Shown in pieces: positions 42,481-53,857 of a stretch of 64,000 nt of DNA. The notes under the pieces are model-generated. The model was given only the letters and a program-made list of their open reading frames with translations, searched no databases and was not told where the DNA came from. Each line of letters begins with the position of its first letter. The stretch's first letter is position 1. Position numbers and translations under genes: made by a program. The DNA comes from Agelas oroides (taxonomy: Eukaryota; Porifera; Demospongiae; Agelasida; Agelasidae): assembly GCA_949130485.1 (NCBI GenBank), contig OX422191.1, positions 6,511,754-6,575,753 of the forward strand, given 5' to 3'.

Positions 42481-42502
42481 CCCCCCCCCCCCCCCCCCCC
42501 CC
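42481..42502. repeat. Poly-C run
   Basis: Twenty-two C directly before the MITE at 42503. A run of nine C follows the MITE (43265-43273), consistent with a 9-bp target duplication made inside a C tract. Confidence 0.85.
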
Positions 42503-43264
42503 AGCCTCGTCCCCAGGCTCTCTCCTCAAAAACGGGGGGAGGAGAGAGCCTGGTAACATCCGCGGGAAAAGTTGTCGACTTCCGGCGCCTTGCTCTGGCG
42601 GTACCAATCACATTGCAGAACGAAACCACGTGTACACGTGACATTTTGTCCACTCAGCAAAAAATTGTCAACTCGAAAATGAACTTATAAGCGTAGACTA
42701 CACCTCGAAGGTTGGTGAAAAACCGTTTTTGGATGTGCGGAAGGGGCACAAGTCCAGAGAGTCCAAGATCGAAGTTTGCTGTAGTTGGTTTGCGGGACCG
42801 ACTCGCTCACCATACTTCGCAGCTCCGAGTTTATACGTACAAAGTGCGTCATGGAACTCAACACAGCTGCGGATGCCTCGAAGACGAGGAGCGAAATTGT
42901 AAATAGCTTGCGCTGCTACCAGGTCTCCTTCCCTTGCAACTTTTAAACATTCACTTAAACAATATTATATGCACTAAGTAACTTTATTATCTTATACCTA
43001 GGGTACAATTAATATTAGCTAAGCTATTTTGTACCCATTGCTTACGCAAAAATTTTATAAAAAAAAAAAAAACAAAAAAAAAAAGGTATCGTACCGATAT
43101 TGCACGGCAGCTTATTAAATCACATGACAATTATTACTAAAGTGGGAGCGTCCTACGTTGATCACAAGAATGATGACGCGCCGGAAGTCGACAGCTTTTT
43201 TCGCGAATGTTACCAGGCTCTCTCCTCCCCCAGTTTTTGAGGAGAGAGGCTGGGGACGAGGCTA
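42503..43264. mobile_element. MITE of the TAGCCTCGT family, C9 target duplication
   Basis: AGCCTCGTCCCCAGGC at 42503 mirrors the end ...GCTGGGGACGAGGCTA at 43264. The arms continue with CTCTCTCCTC, GTTACCAGGC and GTCGACTTCCGGCGC. It is flanked by C runs on both sides, compatible with a 9-bp duplication. Its 762 bp contain no transposase; an A-rich tract is at about 43062-43084. Confidence 0.8.
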
Positions 43265-43474
43265 CCCCCCCCCAAAATAAAAAAAATTTTTAAAGACTAC
43301 CTGAAATATTTGTAGAAAAAATGCAGTTCTAGGCGTGATTTTACCTCTCGGATTGCATCAAAATCAATCTCGGAGGACGTAAAAGCGTAAATGTTTCTTG
43401 GAGGGCATGTCCCCAGCCCCCCTAGACAACACTTTGTACAGCTTCCCCCTCAAACTCTATAGAACCCTGCACAC

Positions 43475-44905
43475 ACGCTCGTAAAAGGCAATAGTAGGCT
43501 TTTACCGTAGCGCAGTGCAGGTCACTTATGTGTATGGTCAGGGTACGAAACTCGTAATTCTGCCGACACACATAGCTGGATCCACCACTGTTTTGGAATT
43601 CCTTTAATCCTACTACCAAGAGTTTATTAACTCTTGATACTACCTGTAATATCTTGAGGTGGCCGGGGATACGAATCCCCTTAACTTCGTTCTTGTAACT
43701 TCTTATTCTTATCTGGAATTCAACTCAACTCTCTAGTTACAACACAGCAGCCGAATATATACGCAGCTAGAACAAAGAGTAAAAGAGACCTTACGGAGAG
43801 CAGGCCCTTGAGCACAAAGAACAAAAGCCTAACATGACACAAAAGGAACATTCATGCACAAATACAGCAAGGGAGGTGTAAATACAATAAGGTAACCACA
43901 ACATAAGCATACACAAACAGACACCTTAACCTCAGCTAAAAAGATGACACGAATAACAAGCTGCACAATTACTACACTACCCAGTGAACTCTGAAACTGC
44001 AGTAACCTGCACTCATGGTAAAGTAATTTTTTGCAGTGCTAGATACCGGTATATAAAGATAGTGTCACACTTAGCCACATGATCACAAAGTGGGCGTGGC
44101 TATTAAGGCTACTGAGATATATCTACCTTTTAAATTTGGATGACGTAAGAATTTTATTGAACCCTCCACTTTTGTTATCCACCCATACCTTAGTACCCCT
44201 GCAGTTGCTTCCATGTTGACTCATGATGAAATGTTTGAGCTCTTGGACTTGCTGCATCTTGCTGACAGCAAATTTTAGCCCATTATTTTAAGTTCCCCAA
44301 ATATGCCCCTCCCCCTACTTTAGGGGAGGAGGCATTTGCCATCAATTGGTCTTGTGCATAAACATTTACAAAGCTCCATTTGTACATCTTTATCACATAT
44401 TTGTGATACCTGTAAGGAACACTGGCTTCTGCATCATAAGTGTGCAATGACTCACTGTAGTGCATGATACAGTGCGCAAAAGAATGTAGGGATGGAGCTT
44501 TGTATGTTTACTGTCCCTTTTTTATTATCCCTACTTTGCCTTTGGTATGCCATCCCTCCTTCTTTTTTTTTTTTTTTTTTTCATTTTTATATAAATTTGC
44601 TTATTTTCAATTCTGCATGTCCTGCAATAATTCCACATTATTTATTCACTCCACCCTATTATTCCACTGAAAAAAAACAGCAAAAATTTCAGTAACTTTC
44701 TGTTACAACTCATCACTTTATCTGCTGGAGCATAGTCAGTGACAATCAACTGCCTCACATTAGCTTTATGGTGTTATAAGACTGCATATGCTCTCTTTTT
44801 CTGCCCATGCACAATATATCCTTCAAATGAAGCTATAGATATCAGTATGTCATTCCAGTCCATTACAATCTACATAGTAGAACATCAATGTACAATAAAA
44901 CATCA
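43475..44905. other. Non-coding stretch
   Basis: No gene was recognised. A T-rich run lies at about 44563-44581. The text near 44488-44555 (GTAGGGATGGAGCTTTGTAT ... GCCATCCCTCC) is related to the small inverted repeat at 49656-49744. Confidence 0.35.
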
Positions 44906-44978
44906 AGTGACTGTTACCTAGCCTCGTTCCCAGTCCTCCACCACAGCTATCGTCGCTTGCAGTTCGAATAACGCGCAG

Positions 44979-45486
44979 GAGGCCTGGTAAAAATTATCAC
45001 GTGATGTATGCCACTGACGTAATAACATAACTTTAATATTTTTCGCTACGTCACGAGGTAACTGCACAAAGCCGACTTGGACGGACTGGAGCTCGTGCGG
45101 GACGTTTATCCAACGAATTTCATGTTTAGACGAAGACGAATAAGAACAGAACGTGAGGAAAAGGACGCTCGAATGGAAACAAGTTGACGGTTGCAGAGCG
45201 CTAGAAGTTGTATGACGAACCTGGAGCGCGACCAGCTGTTGCTAACGGTTCCAGAGGTTGGTTTTGAAGTCGCTATAACACTAGCTTGCTCTTCGTTCTT
45301 CGCGCTTTACATATTTTATTTCTTTCCATACGCTATCGATCGATATCGTGGCTACTGCTGCATAATAATTCCAGTCTCGTTCCCAAGACATCGTTCGCCT
45401 GGGTACGAGGCTATAAAATTTACTAACTAGCATGTGTGACGTACCAGTGGCATACATCACGTGATAATTTTTACCAGGCCTCCTGC
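44979..45486. repeat. Inner inverted repeat
   Basis: GGCCTGGTAAAAATTATCAC with CACGTGATGTATGCCACTG at 44980-45017 mirrors 45441-45486 (CAGTGGCATACATCACGTG, ATAATTTTTACCAGGCC). It may be one arm system of the outer element or a separate insertion. Between the arms, about 45374-45413 contains another TAGCCTCGT-type end pair. Confidence 0.8.
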
Positions 45487-45867
45487 GGGGGGGGTCGGAC
45501 AAGATCACGTGCAGGAATTATTGCTGATGTTGCATTTATTTCACTACGGCGTTTGCATAGAGAAAAGAAACACGTAGTCGCATCAAATAGTTGTGTATTT
45601 CGAACTGTTTCGAAGTTGTGTGCGAAGTACAAGCTATATACTGGTAGAAATTTTACTGCGCCCTGCTGCGCCCGGGCGTTATCATGGCTAGTGGGACTGG
45701 TGCGAGGAAGAGACTGGGGGATCAACAACCAGCTCTTCTGGAAGTGTAAGCAGCAGCATCAAGCGACTCGGTGATAGTAGCAGCGTTGAAGCTACTGAAG
45801 GAATCCCATCGACCCCTCCAGAACTTGTCTCGTGTACCGATTTTGACAACTTTTTTTCAGCTGTACG

Positions 45868-45968
45868 TAGCCTCGAACCCAGGCTTTCCGTCCGGGATTT
45901 TGTCTTGCAGCTTGGAGATTCAGAGCTGCGAGACAAAAATCGGGGTGGAAAGCCTGGGTTCGAGGCTA
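45868..45968. repeat. 101-bp palindromic TAGCCTCG element
   Basis: TAGCCTCGAACCCAGGC at 45868 mirrors GCCTGGGTTCGAGGCTA ending at 45968, with further pairing (TTTTGTCTTGCAGC with GCTGCGAGACAAAA). The flanks share CTGTACG/CTGTAGG, an imperfect 7-base similarity. It is the most compact copy of the family apart from 6222-6272. Confidence 0.8.
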
Positions 45969-46432
45969 CTGTAGGTGGTCTCATACTTACTGTCACATCC
46001 AAGTCTAGGCCTGGACCAAACTGAAGGGGTTACTGGCAAAAGCAGAAAGGCTGGAAGGCAACACACCATCATCTCGTTCATCGTCTAGTCTGAATACGAG
46101 CCATACAGCGGGCGCGAAGACTTGGGGGTAAAATACGCAGCAGCTGCCAACCCCATGTCGCTCGTGTACTACTAAGTACACGTATTCGCGATCAATTGGA
46201 ATTTCAAGAATGTAAAATTAAATCACGTGCAATTCGAACCTTGTCCGACCCCCCCTGGGCCTCCTGCGCGTTATTCGTACTGCAAGCGACGATAGCTGTG
46301 GTGGAGGACTGGGAACGAGGCTAACTGTTACCTATGTGGCTAGGAAGATGCTGCTTCAAAATTTCCACTTACAATTATTTTACAGCACTAATCAAATGTT
46401 AATGCTTCATACGTCCAACTACGTTCACTAAG

Positions 46433-46863
46433 TTAGATCACCATGAGGTGGGTGGCCTGGACAGGTTGAGAGACTTCATCACTTATGACAAGAAGACTTG
46501 TCACTAAGTCTGGAGTACCACCACTGCGATACACAAAATCAGCGATGTGTTTCCCATTGGCATAGATCTTGTACGCTGATGCTTCGGAGCTGGGCACAAT
46601 CTTGACAGTAGTAAGGTAGCCACTGTTAAAAGGAAAACCTGTTGGATGTTCCTCTGTCTGCCATACACCATTCTTCAAAGAATTTAGAACCAATACCTTC
46701 ACTTTTTCAAACCAATGGTAACGAACATCAACCTGGAGTGGAACATTCTGCTCATCCTGGACAAGATTAATACTGATCCTTCCTATCGATGGGGTAGTAT
46801 ACTCCACATACACTGTTGTACCATCACTTAGACTTGGAATAGCAACATCAGCAATCCTCTTAC
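46433..46863 (-). CDS. Galectin-like lectin, C-terminal exon
   Basis: About 140 residues match the galectin carbohydrate-recognition fold. There is a G-T-T-V-Y-V-E start strand, I-S-I-N-L-V-Q-D-E, then L-Q-V-D-V-R-Y-H at the place of the L-H-F-N-P-R-F motif, then V-L-N-S-L-K-N-G-V-W and T-E-E, then F-x-x-G-Y-L-T-T-V-K-I, and Y-K-I-Y-A-N-G-K-H-I-A-D-F. The galectin Arg, Asn, Trp and Glu positions are kept, but the His of the H-x-N-x-R sugar-contact motif is Gln and the Asn is Asp, so specificity may differ or sugar binding may be weak. The open frame extends to 46975, but the similarity starts near 46863, preceded on the minus strand by TTATGTAG, so I place an exon start there. Upstream exons were not identified. 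Galectins are small soluble beta-galactoside-binding proteins, known from sponges. Confidence 0.75.
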
Positions 46864-48110
46864 CTACATAATTATAGTGAAACACCAATGCAGATTTTAC
46901 TGAAACACCAATTTTACAGTAGTTACTGTAGATGAGTTTGAGACACGTGTCTTTTTTGTTGTTTCTGTTTAACATTTCACAAAAGCTGCATACTAGAGGG
47001 AAATCACAATAAATTACCTTGTAACCATGGCAACTACCACTTGGTCATCATGCATTGGCCACATAATCATGTCTACTTTGTCATGTCATGTTTACAAAGG
47101 TCATGCTAACCAAAATGCACCCCTATCAGGTAGGTATTGACTTGAGGCAATTGTGCTCAAAATTTTGCCCATTATTCTATTCCGCACTTCCTAAAAAGTG
47201 TTCCGATAATTCTTTAGATTTTTTCCAATTATTCTTTCAAAAAAGTCATTATTCCACATAATGTGGGAGACTTTAGACAATCCAACAAAGAGACTACTCG
47301 TGAGCTCGGGCCAGCTTCACTCAAGTTTGCCTCAGAATCAGATTCTACGTCCCTTGTGTAGGCAATGAAATTTGTACTGTGACTGCTACCACTAAAATTA
47401 CAACTAGTGCTAGTCTCAGCACTGCTAGACTCTGCCATCCTGTTACATGTAGTGGGCGATATTTAGAAAAGCCATGCAATGTGGCATTATTCCCCCGTTT
47501 TCCACCGTTTATTCCCGCATAATGCCTGCTTCCCTATTATTCTGGAAATTGTGCTGGCATAATCGCCACAAGCCTAGGTAGGTATAGGGTTGATTACTTG
47601 CATATCTCCCCTAACTGCTTCTAACAAGTATCTCCGAATCCCATGGCAGTCCCAAAACCAATTTTACTGCACTTAAAGAGAAGGCCCTGATCTGAATCAA
47701 AATAGAGAGAGCAAAGGTCAAAGTACACTAGTGATGACCATTGACCCAACCTTTATGGGATATACTTGATAATTATACCTAATGAAAGGGAATTTTATGA
47801 GCTACAAGTGGTGCAAATTGTAGGTAATAAAGTGAATCATTCTCAAAGTTATGGTTGGTTAAGTACAATGGGGTAAGCCGAAATTTGGCGAAAAATTGAC
47901 TTTTGGCTAGCTCTAACTCTGAAGCCATACAACATATAACACTGAAACTGACTATGGGTGAATGTCTCAACAGACACTATGTAAGAACCAAGTTACATCA
48001 AAATCTGTGAGGGTCAGGTACTTTTTGTGTTGATTAGACACGGAATGACCCTTTGATAACAGTGGCATGTGCACTGTCAGATGACAAAGAACAAGGCAGA
48101 GCATTTGTAA
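46864..48110. other. Non-coding stretch upstream of the galectin exon
   Basis: No further galectin exon could be identified. A 69-codon minus-strand frame at 47229-47438 begins with a Ser-rich stretch and contains S-L-L-D-C-L-K-S-P-T, a phrase resembling starts of transposon-encoded proteins. It may be a transposon relic but cannot be assigned. AT-rich phrases around 47160-47240 and 47490-47560 (ATTATTC) suggest the same. Confidence 0.3.
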
Positions 48111-48119
48111 GGTACACAG

Positions 48120-48322
48120 GGTAACAAATGAAATTTCCTATCTGCCCTGTGTTAATGAAATTTGATATTTCATTGACTGTTCTCCACCAATCCTGTAGAA
48201 CATAGAGCCAAATGTTGGATATGTATGAAATTTGGCTCTATCCTCTACAGGATTGGAGGAAAACAGTCAAGGAAATGTCATATTTCATGAACACATGACA
48301 GATAGGAAATTCCATTTTTCAC
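48120..48322. repeat. Near-perfect hairpin with about 93-bp arms
   Basis: The left arm (GAAATTTCCTATCTG ... AGAGCCAAAT) and right arm (ATTTGGCTCT ... CAGATAGGAAATTCC) pair over about 90 bases with few mismatches around a loop of about 16 bases. The arms include CAATCCTGTAGA / CTACAGGATTG. This is a foldback element or MITE with no interior. Confidence 0.88.
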
Positions 48323-49655
48323 CTTGTAGTAAGTGATGGTAAGTCCAGAAGTCTGTAGCTAAGTCTGCATTTCAAAGCCAAATGTCCATCCCAGACCACA
48401 TGAGCAATGTCTAAATTTCAGGGATATCCATGCACACAGAGAGGGAGTCTATACGTAAACAGCATGCATGACACTCTCTTATCTATTTAAGACAACCCAC
48501 CATACTTCAATGCCATAGTGTTTCGAAAAGGTGATTAGGCTGCAAGTTCAATGTTGATGAGATTTCACTTGAGTGGACTTTGTGACCTATTGTGCAGAAA
48601 GGATACTGTAGTAAATTTTCAGTCTAATCCTGACATCATGCATTTCACTCTTGTTTTTCAGTTGTGATTTTGATATGCCTTCATTACATCCCAAGATGCA
48701 AAATAAAATAAATAGGATCCAGTTATATAAATAAATAAGTTAGTACACAAGCCAGAAGAAGCTTGGACGTCCAATCTGACTGGATATTTGATAATGGCAC
48801 GGTGCACTTACCCCAGAAATGAAACCCAACAAGATCCCTCTCACCAGGTACACCACCCTCACCCCTCACAGCAGCCCCAGCAGGATTTTCACGCTTATGT
48901 GACGTCACCTGCTCATTATGCCTACATATAAAATCGTTGCTACGTATTGAGCGCTGAGCTTTGGACTAATAACACGCGCGTAACGCGCGAGTATATAAAG
49001 CAGGTGGTGTGCCTTGCTATTCACGATTGATAAACTGATGTTTGCTTCCTCCCTTGAGGGTAAAGCTTTTTTCAAGAAGCCACAAAACTAGTATTCATGA
49101 CAACTTTTTGACTCGGCTTGGGTATCAATGCATGTAGGGCGGTCAGGGGGCATGCTCCCCCAGGAAAATGCTTTTTATAAATTGGTGGTCCGAGAATGAT
49201 TCTCCCATGAGTTCCTTTTGAGGCAATAGTTAAAATGAAAATGGTCACAGAATGAAGTGAAACTATGCAAAATTTCCAAAAATACACTGACGGCTAGAAT
49301 TTCTACAAACAAATTCAGTATCCACAGCTGTTAGGTCAAGCTTGTCTATCTCATCAACATGCAAGATCATACACCAGTTCAGTCTTGTCTGGTGTGGCTC
49401 TGTCCTTTTGAACCATTTCAACAGTCCTGACACTTTCCTTGAGTACTTAGACATCAGCAACTGAACTTGCACCGTTCCATGTGCCACTTTCTGTTCAACA
49501 TTTCATCTTGCATACAGTCAAATGATATGAACGTGATACTAGGGTGTGGTCAAGATCAACAATCGGCGTCAAAGTGTAACTTGATCAGGTAACCTGCATC
49601 ATTCCTTTTTCTCATCCCTGTATCTTTTTCACACTAGAGAAACTCATAGTGTATA
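48323..49655. other. Non-coding stretch
   Basis: No gene was found. A TATATAAAGC box near 48992 lies after a GTAACGCGCGAGT palindrome-like text and could be a promoter, but no gene follows. The text at 49140-49175 (GGGGGCATGCTCCCCCAGG) resembles text near 42315-42335 and is probably a transposon end. Confidence 0.3.
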
Positions 49656-49744
49656 AAGATGTAGGGATAGGGCTTTGTCTACCTTAACTTTTATATCATC
49701 CCTACCTTGTTTGCATACTTTTTGGTGTGCCATCCCTACATCTT
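49656..49744. repeat. Small inverted-repeat element
   Basis: AAGATGTAGGGATAGGGC at 49656 mirrors GCCATCCCTACATCTT ending at 49744. A relative lies near 44488-44555. At 89 bp it is a very small MITE or relic. From 49745 to 50408 no gene is seen. Confidence 0.6.
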
Positions 49745-50408
49745 TCTACATTTTCAATGTTTTTATTTTCTTGTTTCTGTACTTTTTTGACGTTAATCTC
49801 AGTTGCAGTTGGACCTATAAGCCTAAGATGAATATTTCATCTGTGTAACCACAACCCCTGAACGTGAAACAGTATTGACAGTTTTAATTATGGTTCTGAG
49901 CATGTTCGCATGAGCACCAGTTTCGCACCCACACCAATGACCGTGGTCTTTGGTTTGGGAACGAGACTACTTGGGCGCATGCGCACAGAATTAGAAAATG
50001 GCGTCCTATGCAATGGTAGCTTTATTGACAAAGGTGACGCTATGAAGACTCTGAGTGCCGCTCCGCGCTGTGATAAGCATCACTTACGTGCTAAAAGTAC
50101 GGTGAGTATTTAAACCGTTTTCGCGATATCATTGTTGAACATAGTGGTCTGAACAAAGACAAAAATGGCACTTTCGCTGCCCCACACTTGCGTTCAGCTG
50201 TCTTCCGCGAACCTTTGGGCAACTATATGAGCCTTGCTGATCATAAAAGCATCCAAAGATGAAGGCTGGGCGCTTAAATGAGCTTTTAGCGTATTTGTGG
50301 TGAACTTATGCGCCTTTTGCTGTATTGCATATATTGAGCGTCTGCGCCATCCCCACATAGTCTACCGACACTCTGATAGTAGTTGCTCAAAAAACTGCTG
50401 AAAACAAC

Positions 50409-50969
50409 TACCATATTGTCCCGGGCAAGCGCCCATCCTCGCGCAAGCGCCTACCCTTCGCTTTTGACAGTTCTGTGGTTTTTCAAGGTCCTCCGGGTAA
50501 CCGCCCACCACGCAAAATTCTTGCGTGGTGACTCGAAAGTTGACAGTTTGAGCTCGTAGCTGCGATCATTCCGATGAGTTTCAGGCGCCAATACAGTCCG
50601 GCAGCAAGGTTTGCACACACCGGTCGAAGCCTCGTCCGCAGCGTCCTTCGCTTGCAGTACGAAATTCGCGTACTGCAAGCGACGAACGCTGCAAAGCCCT
50701 GGCCACGAGACTTCGGGTTGGCCCGTTTCTTGCAGGATACAGCTTTCTCTACTGCCGTGCTGGCCTCGGGTGGCTATAAAACGAAGCACGGGTAAAGCTA
50801 CGATGCAGGTCAATTCAGTAGCGCCTGTCAACTTCGATTACGGGGTGGGCGCTTGCACGGGGATAGTTGGACTTTTCAAGCACCTCCTCCGGGTAACCGC
50901 CCACCCCCATTTTTTTTTAGTTGCTTGAGCTGCGAGCGCCCATCGGCGATTGCCCGGGGCACTATGGTA
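50409..50969. mobile_element. GC-rich MITE with TACCATA...CCCGGGCAA ends
   Basis: TACCATATTGTCCCGGGCAA (50409) mirrors the end TTGCCCGGGGCACTATGGTA (50969). The subterminal text GGTCCTCCGGGTAACCGCCCA is repeated in direct orientation (near 50490 and 50887). A separate hairpin CTTCGCTTGCAGTACGAA / CGTACTGCAAGCGACGAA lies in the centre, related to the arms of the 44919 element. A TA dinucleotide at each border could be the target duplication. No protein is encoded. Confidence 0.75.
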
Positions 50970-51198
50970 TGTACCATTTTAGATCATCAGATGTTTACTA
51001 AGTGGTTGCTAGCTATCTGCAAGATCATGGTTAGGCCAGCTTCCTTCTGGCTGTCTTATGCAATTAGCAATAATATTATTAGTACCCACTGTTAATATTA
51101 CACTGTCCATGAAGTGTCGGAATGGCAGTTATTCGTAAAAGATGTACGATCACGAGGGGAGGGCTCTAATTAGAGTATTGTCACGATCGTGAAGTGTT

Positions 51199-51675
51199 TT
51201 AACCCTTTAACTACGAATGACGACTATAGTCGTCATCAAAATTCGGCCGCATGTTATCAGTTGGCGCAATCCGTTTTGAGGGTGGGACGAGGGGAGGTGG
51301 GTGGGTGTCACCCTCCGGGTGACAGTGCATGGCGGCTATTGCAGCTGGCTGTAGAAAGGCCCTGGCCAATGCCAGGTGGGCCATTCTGCTTTCTTGCACA
51401 AACAGGCCTAGAAAACCACTCCTTTTGCCTTGTAGGAGCTCCATTTCCGACATTTTAGGCAGCTTTCAGTTCGGAGGAGCGCTCTCTGGTCGGAGGGCCC
51501 TGACTATTGAACGCTCGCTAATGAGTGGGTGTGGTCAAAGTCATGAACTTGTAAAGGACATGTGGAAGAAGCTGTGGTTCAAGTTTCCGAGGCTAACTCG
51601 CAGCACAAACGGGAATACAGGTGAAAAAAGGTGTGACTCAAACAAGACCTCTAGAAAATACAATTCAGTAGTTAA
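51199..51675. mobile_element. Possible piggyBac-like end fragment
   Basis: TTAACCCTTTAACTACGA at 51199 looks like a piggyBac terminus (TTAA target followed by CCCTTT). It is followed by a palindrome GACGACTATAGTCGTC. Another TTAA lies near 51672. No transposase frame and no mirrored terminus were found, so this is weak. Confidence 0.3.
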
Positions 51676-53125
51676 TTAATTAATACTCAAGGACAACGTT
51701 GCTATTTGAAGAGTCTCTGGCTTTCCGTAAGTGCAGTGATGAATATTTGTGTTGCTCCAGGCTGCAGTAGTGATCAGACTGAAAGAAACAGCCGTCTTTT
51801 GATGGTCTACACTCTGTAAGAGGCGTTGGGTTCATCAGATAATTTGGTAGGAAGAACCTACTGTTAAACTGTAGCAGTGGAGTCTGCAGTAGACATTTTT
51901 AAGAACACCCATTTTGAGATGTAAAGGATACCCTACCAACAGCTAGCTACACGGTACACAGAGGTGTCAGTCTAGAAAGGTCCTTAGTACACAGACAACA
52001 CCATGTACTACAGATGAGTATGAGGATAGCGATGAGCAGCAGTAGTGTTTGCAATGAAGTAAACACTAACGTAAATGGTATAAACAATGAGGACTCATTG
52101 GGGAGGTGAGCTTACAGCAGCAGTAGCTCAGCTGGAGGTTGACAAATTGCCTCATTCCCAGGCTTTTCACCACCTACAGTATGTATGTATGGAGTCGAAG
52201 GCCTGTGCAGTCAATGATGTCAGGTGGACAGAGGGTTGACATACAGGTGGTGGTACCTGACCACTATAATTCAAACTTCGTCCTGAGTGTACATTGAACT
52301 AAAGTGAGTAACCACCAGCCCTCACAATCCTTTATACATTCTGCTCAGGTCTTACAGAATGCTGCCGTCACAATACCTGACAGCTACTGTGGTTATTCGC
52401 AAGATGCTCTTGAACATTTACAGTCAGACAAACCACTCAGCAAAGGTTCGCTCCAGACGGAGAGAATTTTCCAGTTGTCAGATACTATGACGGTGTCATA
52501 GTATCCGTGTGATATTTTCGCCCCCGGAGCCAGCGGTCTAAGGATATGGCCTCCCCCCATGACTTGTTACACTAAGAGGGAAACTCCACGTAAAATCTCC
52601 GGGTAATGGGAAGTGGGCTGTCTACTCGTTATACGACAAAAAGAGCCTGCAATTGCACCACTTATAGTCAAGCTTCTATGATGGCTACATTGCAGCAATC
52701 CAACGCAGTGTGATGCAAATCCACAGTATCAGGAAGCAGGGGCATGAAAGCCAAAGATGAACTACTTGAAGTAACTATACACGCTTTGTACAGCGTCCTT
52801 CCCAGGCCCCACTCAACGTTTTAGTTTGCGCGGAGAAAAGTTTACAACTAGCGGAAAAAAGTTTACATATAGCATAGTCTTGCTGGTCACACCTCTAGCC
52901 AGCGACATGGTTGAGGAGGACAGGTATCTCGGGGACTCCGACAAGCGACTGCATGGTTGTGGTAAAGCAGGAGAGAAGACTTTGCTTTACCTAACTAGCT
53001 TTTGTTAAATTGGTAGTCACTGCAAATGTTTAGTATCTTACTGATGGTTGTCATTCCCTAAACAACAAGTTACAACAGTTAAAAACTAGATGTATATAAC
53101 CTATACCTTTGGCCTAGATACAAGT
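51676..53125. other. Non-coding stretch
   Basis: Only short frames without recognisable domains. A start-like MNICVAPGC phrase near 51738 is too short to call. No RNA gene was seen. Confidence 0.3.
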
Positions 53126-53128
53126 GCT

Positions 53129-53215
53129 CTGCCGGAGGAAATGCCCGAAGACAGGGGCTCCGCCGGAGGAAACACCCTAGGACAGGCACTCCGCCGAAGG
53201 AAATATCCTAGGGCC
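53129..53215. repeat. 33-bp tandem repeat, about 2.6 copies
   Basis: Units of the form GCTC[CT]GCCGGAGGAAA... recur near 53129, 53158 and 53189, with TCCTAGG-type ends. More diverged relatives (GCCCTGGGGTAGGAGC) continue to about 53260. It is non-coding. Confidence 0.75.
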
Positions 53216-53539
53216 AAATGGGGACCTCTTGCCCTGGGGTAGGAGCTTCTGCCCTAGGACAGAATCTCAGGCGGGAGATACTATCGTGGTTATGAACTAT
53301 GACATGTGACGTGTGCATATAGCTGCCTTTATATGGCAAAAGACGTGAGTTGTGCTCTCCCAGCCATTGTGTGTCGAGTGAGGGAGCACCAACACCGCTG
53401 GCGCATCGATGTTCACTATGTGAAAATTTCCACACATACATAAAGTGTGAAGTTAAAACATAATGATGGGGCATTTAAGGCTTAAATGGGTGGGGCATTC
53501 ATGGCAAAGTGAGTTATGATATGCTCAAAAAAACACGGC

Positions 53540-53620
53540 TCTTCAGGGGGGTACCCTTTCCGGTCACCGCATGACTACCGGTTTCGGTCCCTTTGAATTG
53601 CCAACCCGTGGACCACTCCC
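53540..53620. repeat. Inverted copy of the dispersed repeat at 39605-39680
   Basis: Contains TACCCTTTCCGGTC and GGTTTCGGTCCCTTTG, the reverse complement of text in the earlier copy. The two copies are about 14 kb apart. Confidence 0.7.
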
Positions 53621-53686
53621 CGCCTAAGGTTTGCTTTGAGGATCCCAGCTGTTGGTTGGCACATAGTACTATGGGCATTCACAGTG

Positions 53687-53704
53687 CTAACCCTAACCCT
53701 AACC
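53687..53704 (-). repeat. Interstitial telomere-like (CCCTAA) repeat
   Basis: CTAACCCTAACCCTAACC: nearly three units of the reverse telomere motif, in the opposite orientation to 41935-41960. It is too short to be a telomere. Confidence 0.75.
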
Positions 53705-53857
53705 GTTTTCACAGGCCTTCCAACTCCACCGCTTATCGCTTGAACTGCGCTGTCGACACAGGACGATCTTGACACGGGATTGTCTTAGCTCCACCAGGTT
53801 ACGTCATAAAACTACACTTGGGAATTCCCCGTACCACCCGCGCTTGTGGATGTTTAT

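Larger units (their letters stand above)
42445..43469. mobile_element. hAT-like element remnant hosting another MITE
   Basis: CAGGGTTCTATCTAGAG at 42445 mirrors CTCTATAGAACCCTG ending at 43469; CAGGG-type ends are frequent in hAT elements. Further in, GGGGGAAGCTTCCCCC on the left and CAGCTTCCCCCTC on the right also correspond. The flanks (GCTCACAC and CACACACG) are only roughly alike. Most of the interior is the separate element at 42503-43264. Confidence 0.6.
44919..46323. mobile_element. TAGCCTCGT-family element with nested inverted repeats, 9-bp duplication
   Basis: The ends TAGCCTCGTTCCCAG (44919) and CTGGGAACGAGGCTA (46323) are perfect inverted repeats. The arms extend about 65 bp through GCTATCGTCGCTTGCAG. 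ACTGTTACC flanks both ends (44910-44918 and 46324-46332), a perfect 9-bp duplication. The 1405-bp interior has a second inverted repeat (44979-45486), a C/G run with GTCGGACAAG mirrored near 46245, and a complete small palindromic element (45868-45968). No transposase frame was found. Confidence 0.88.

Noticed and set aside
48985-49010. TATATAAAGC as a gene promoter
   Set aside because: No coding region or plausible first exon follows on the plus strand. A TATA-like sequence alone is not enough.
51738-51815. Possible THAP-type finger start (MNICVAPGC...)
   Set aside because: Only about 26 codons before a stop, with no further THAP residues in any frame nearby.
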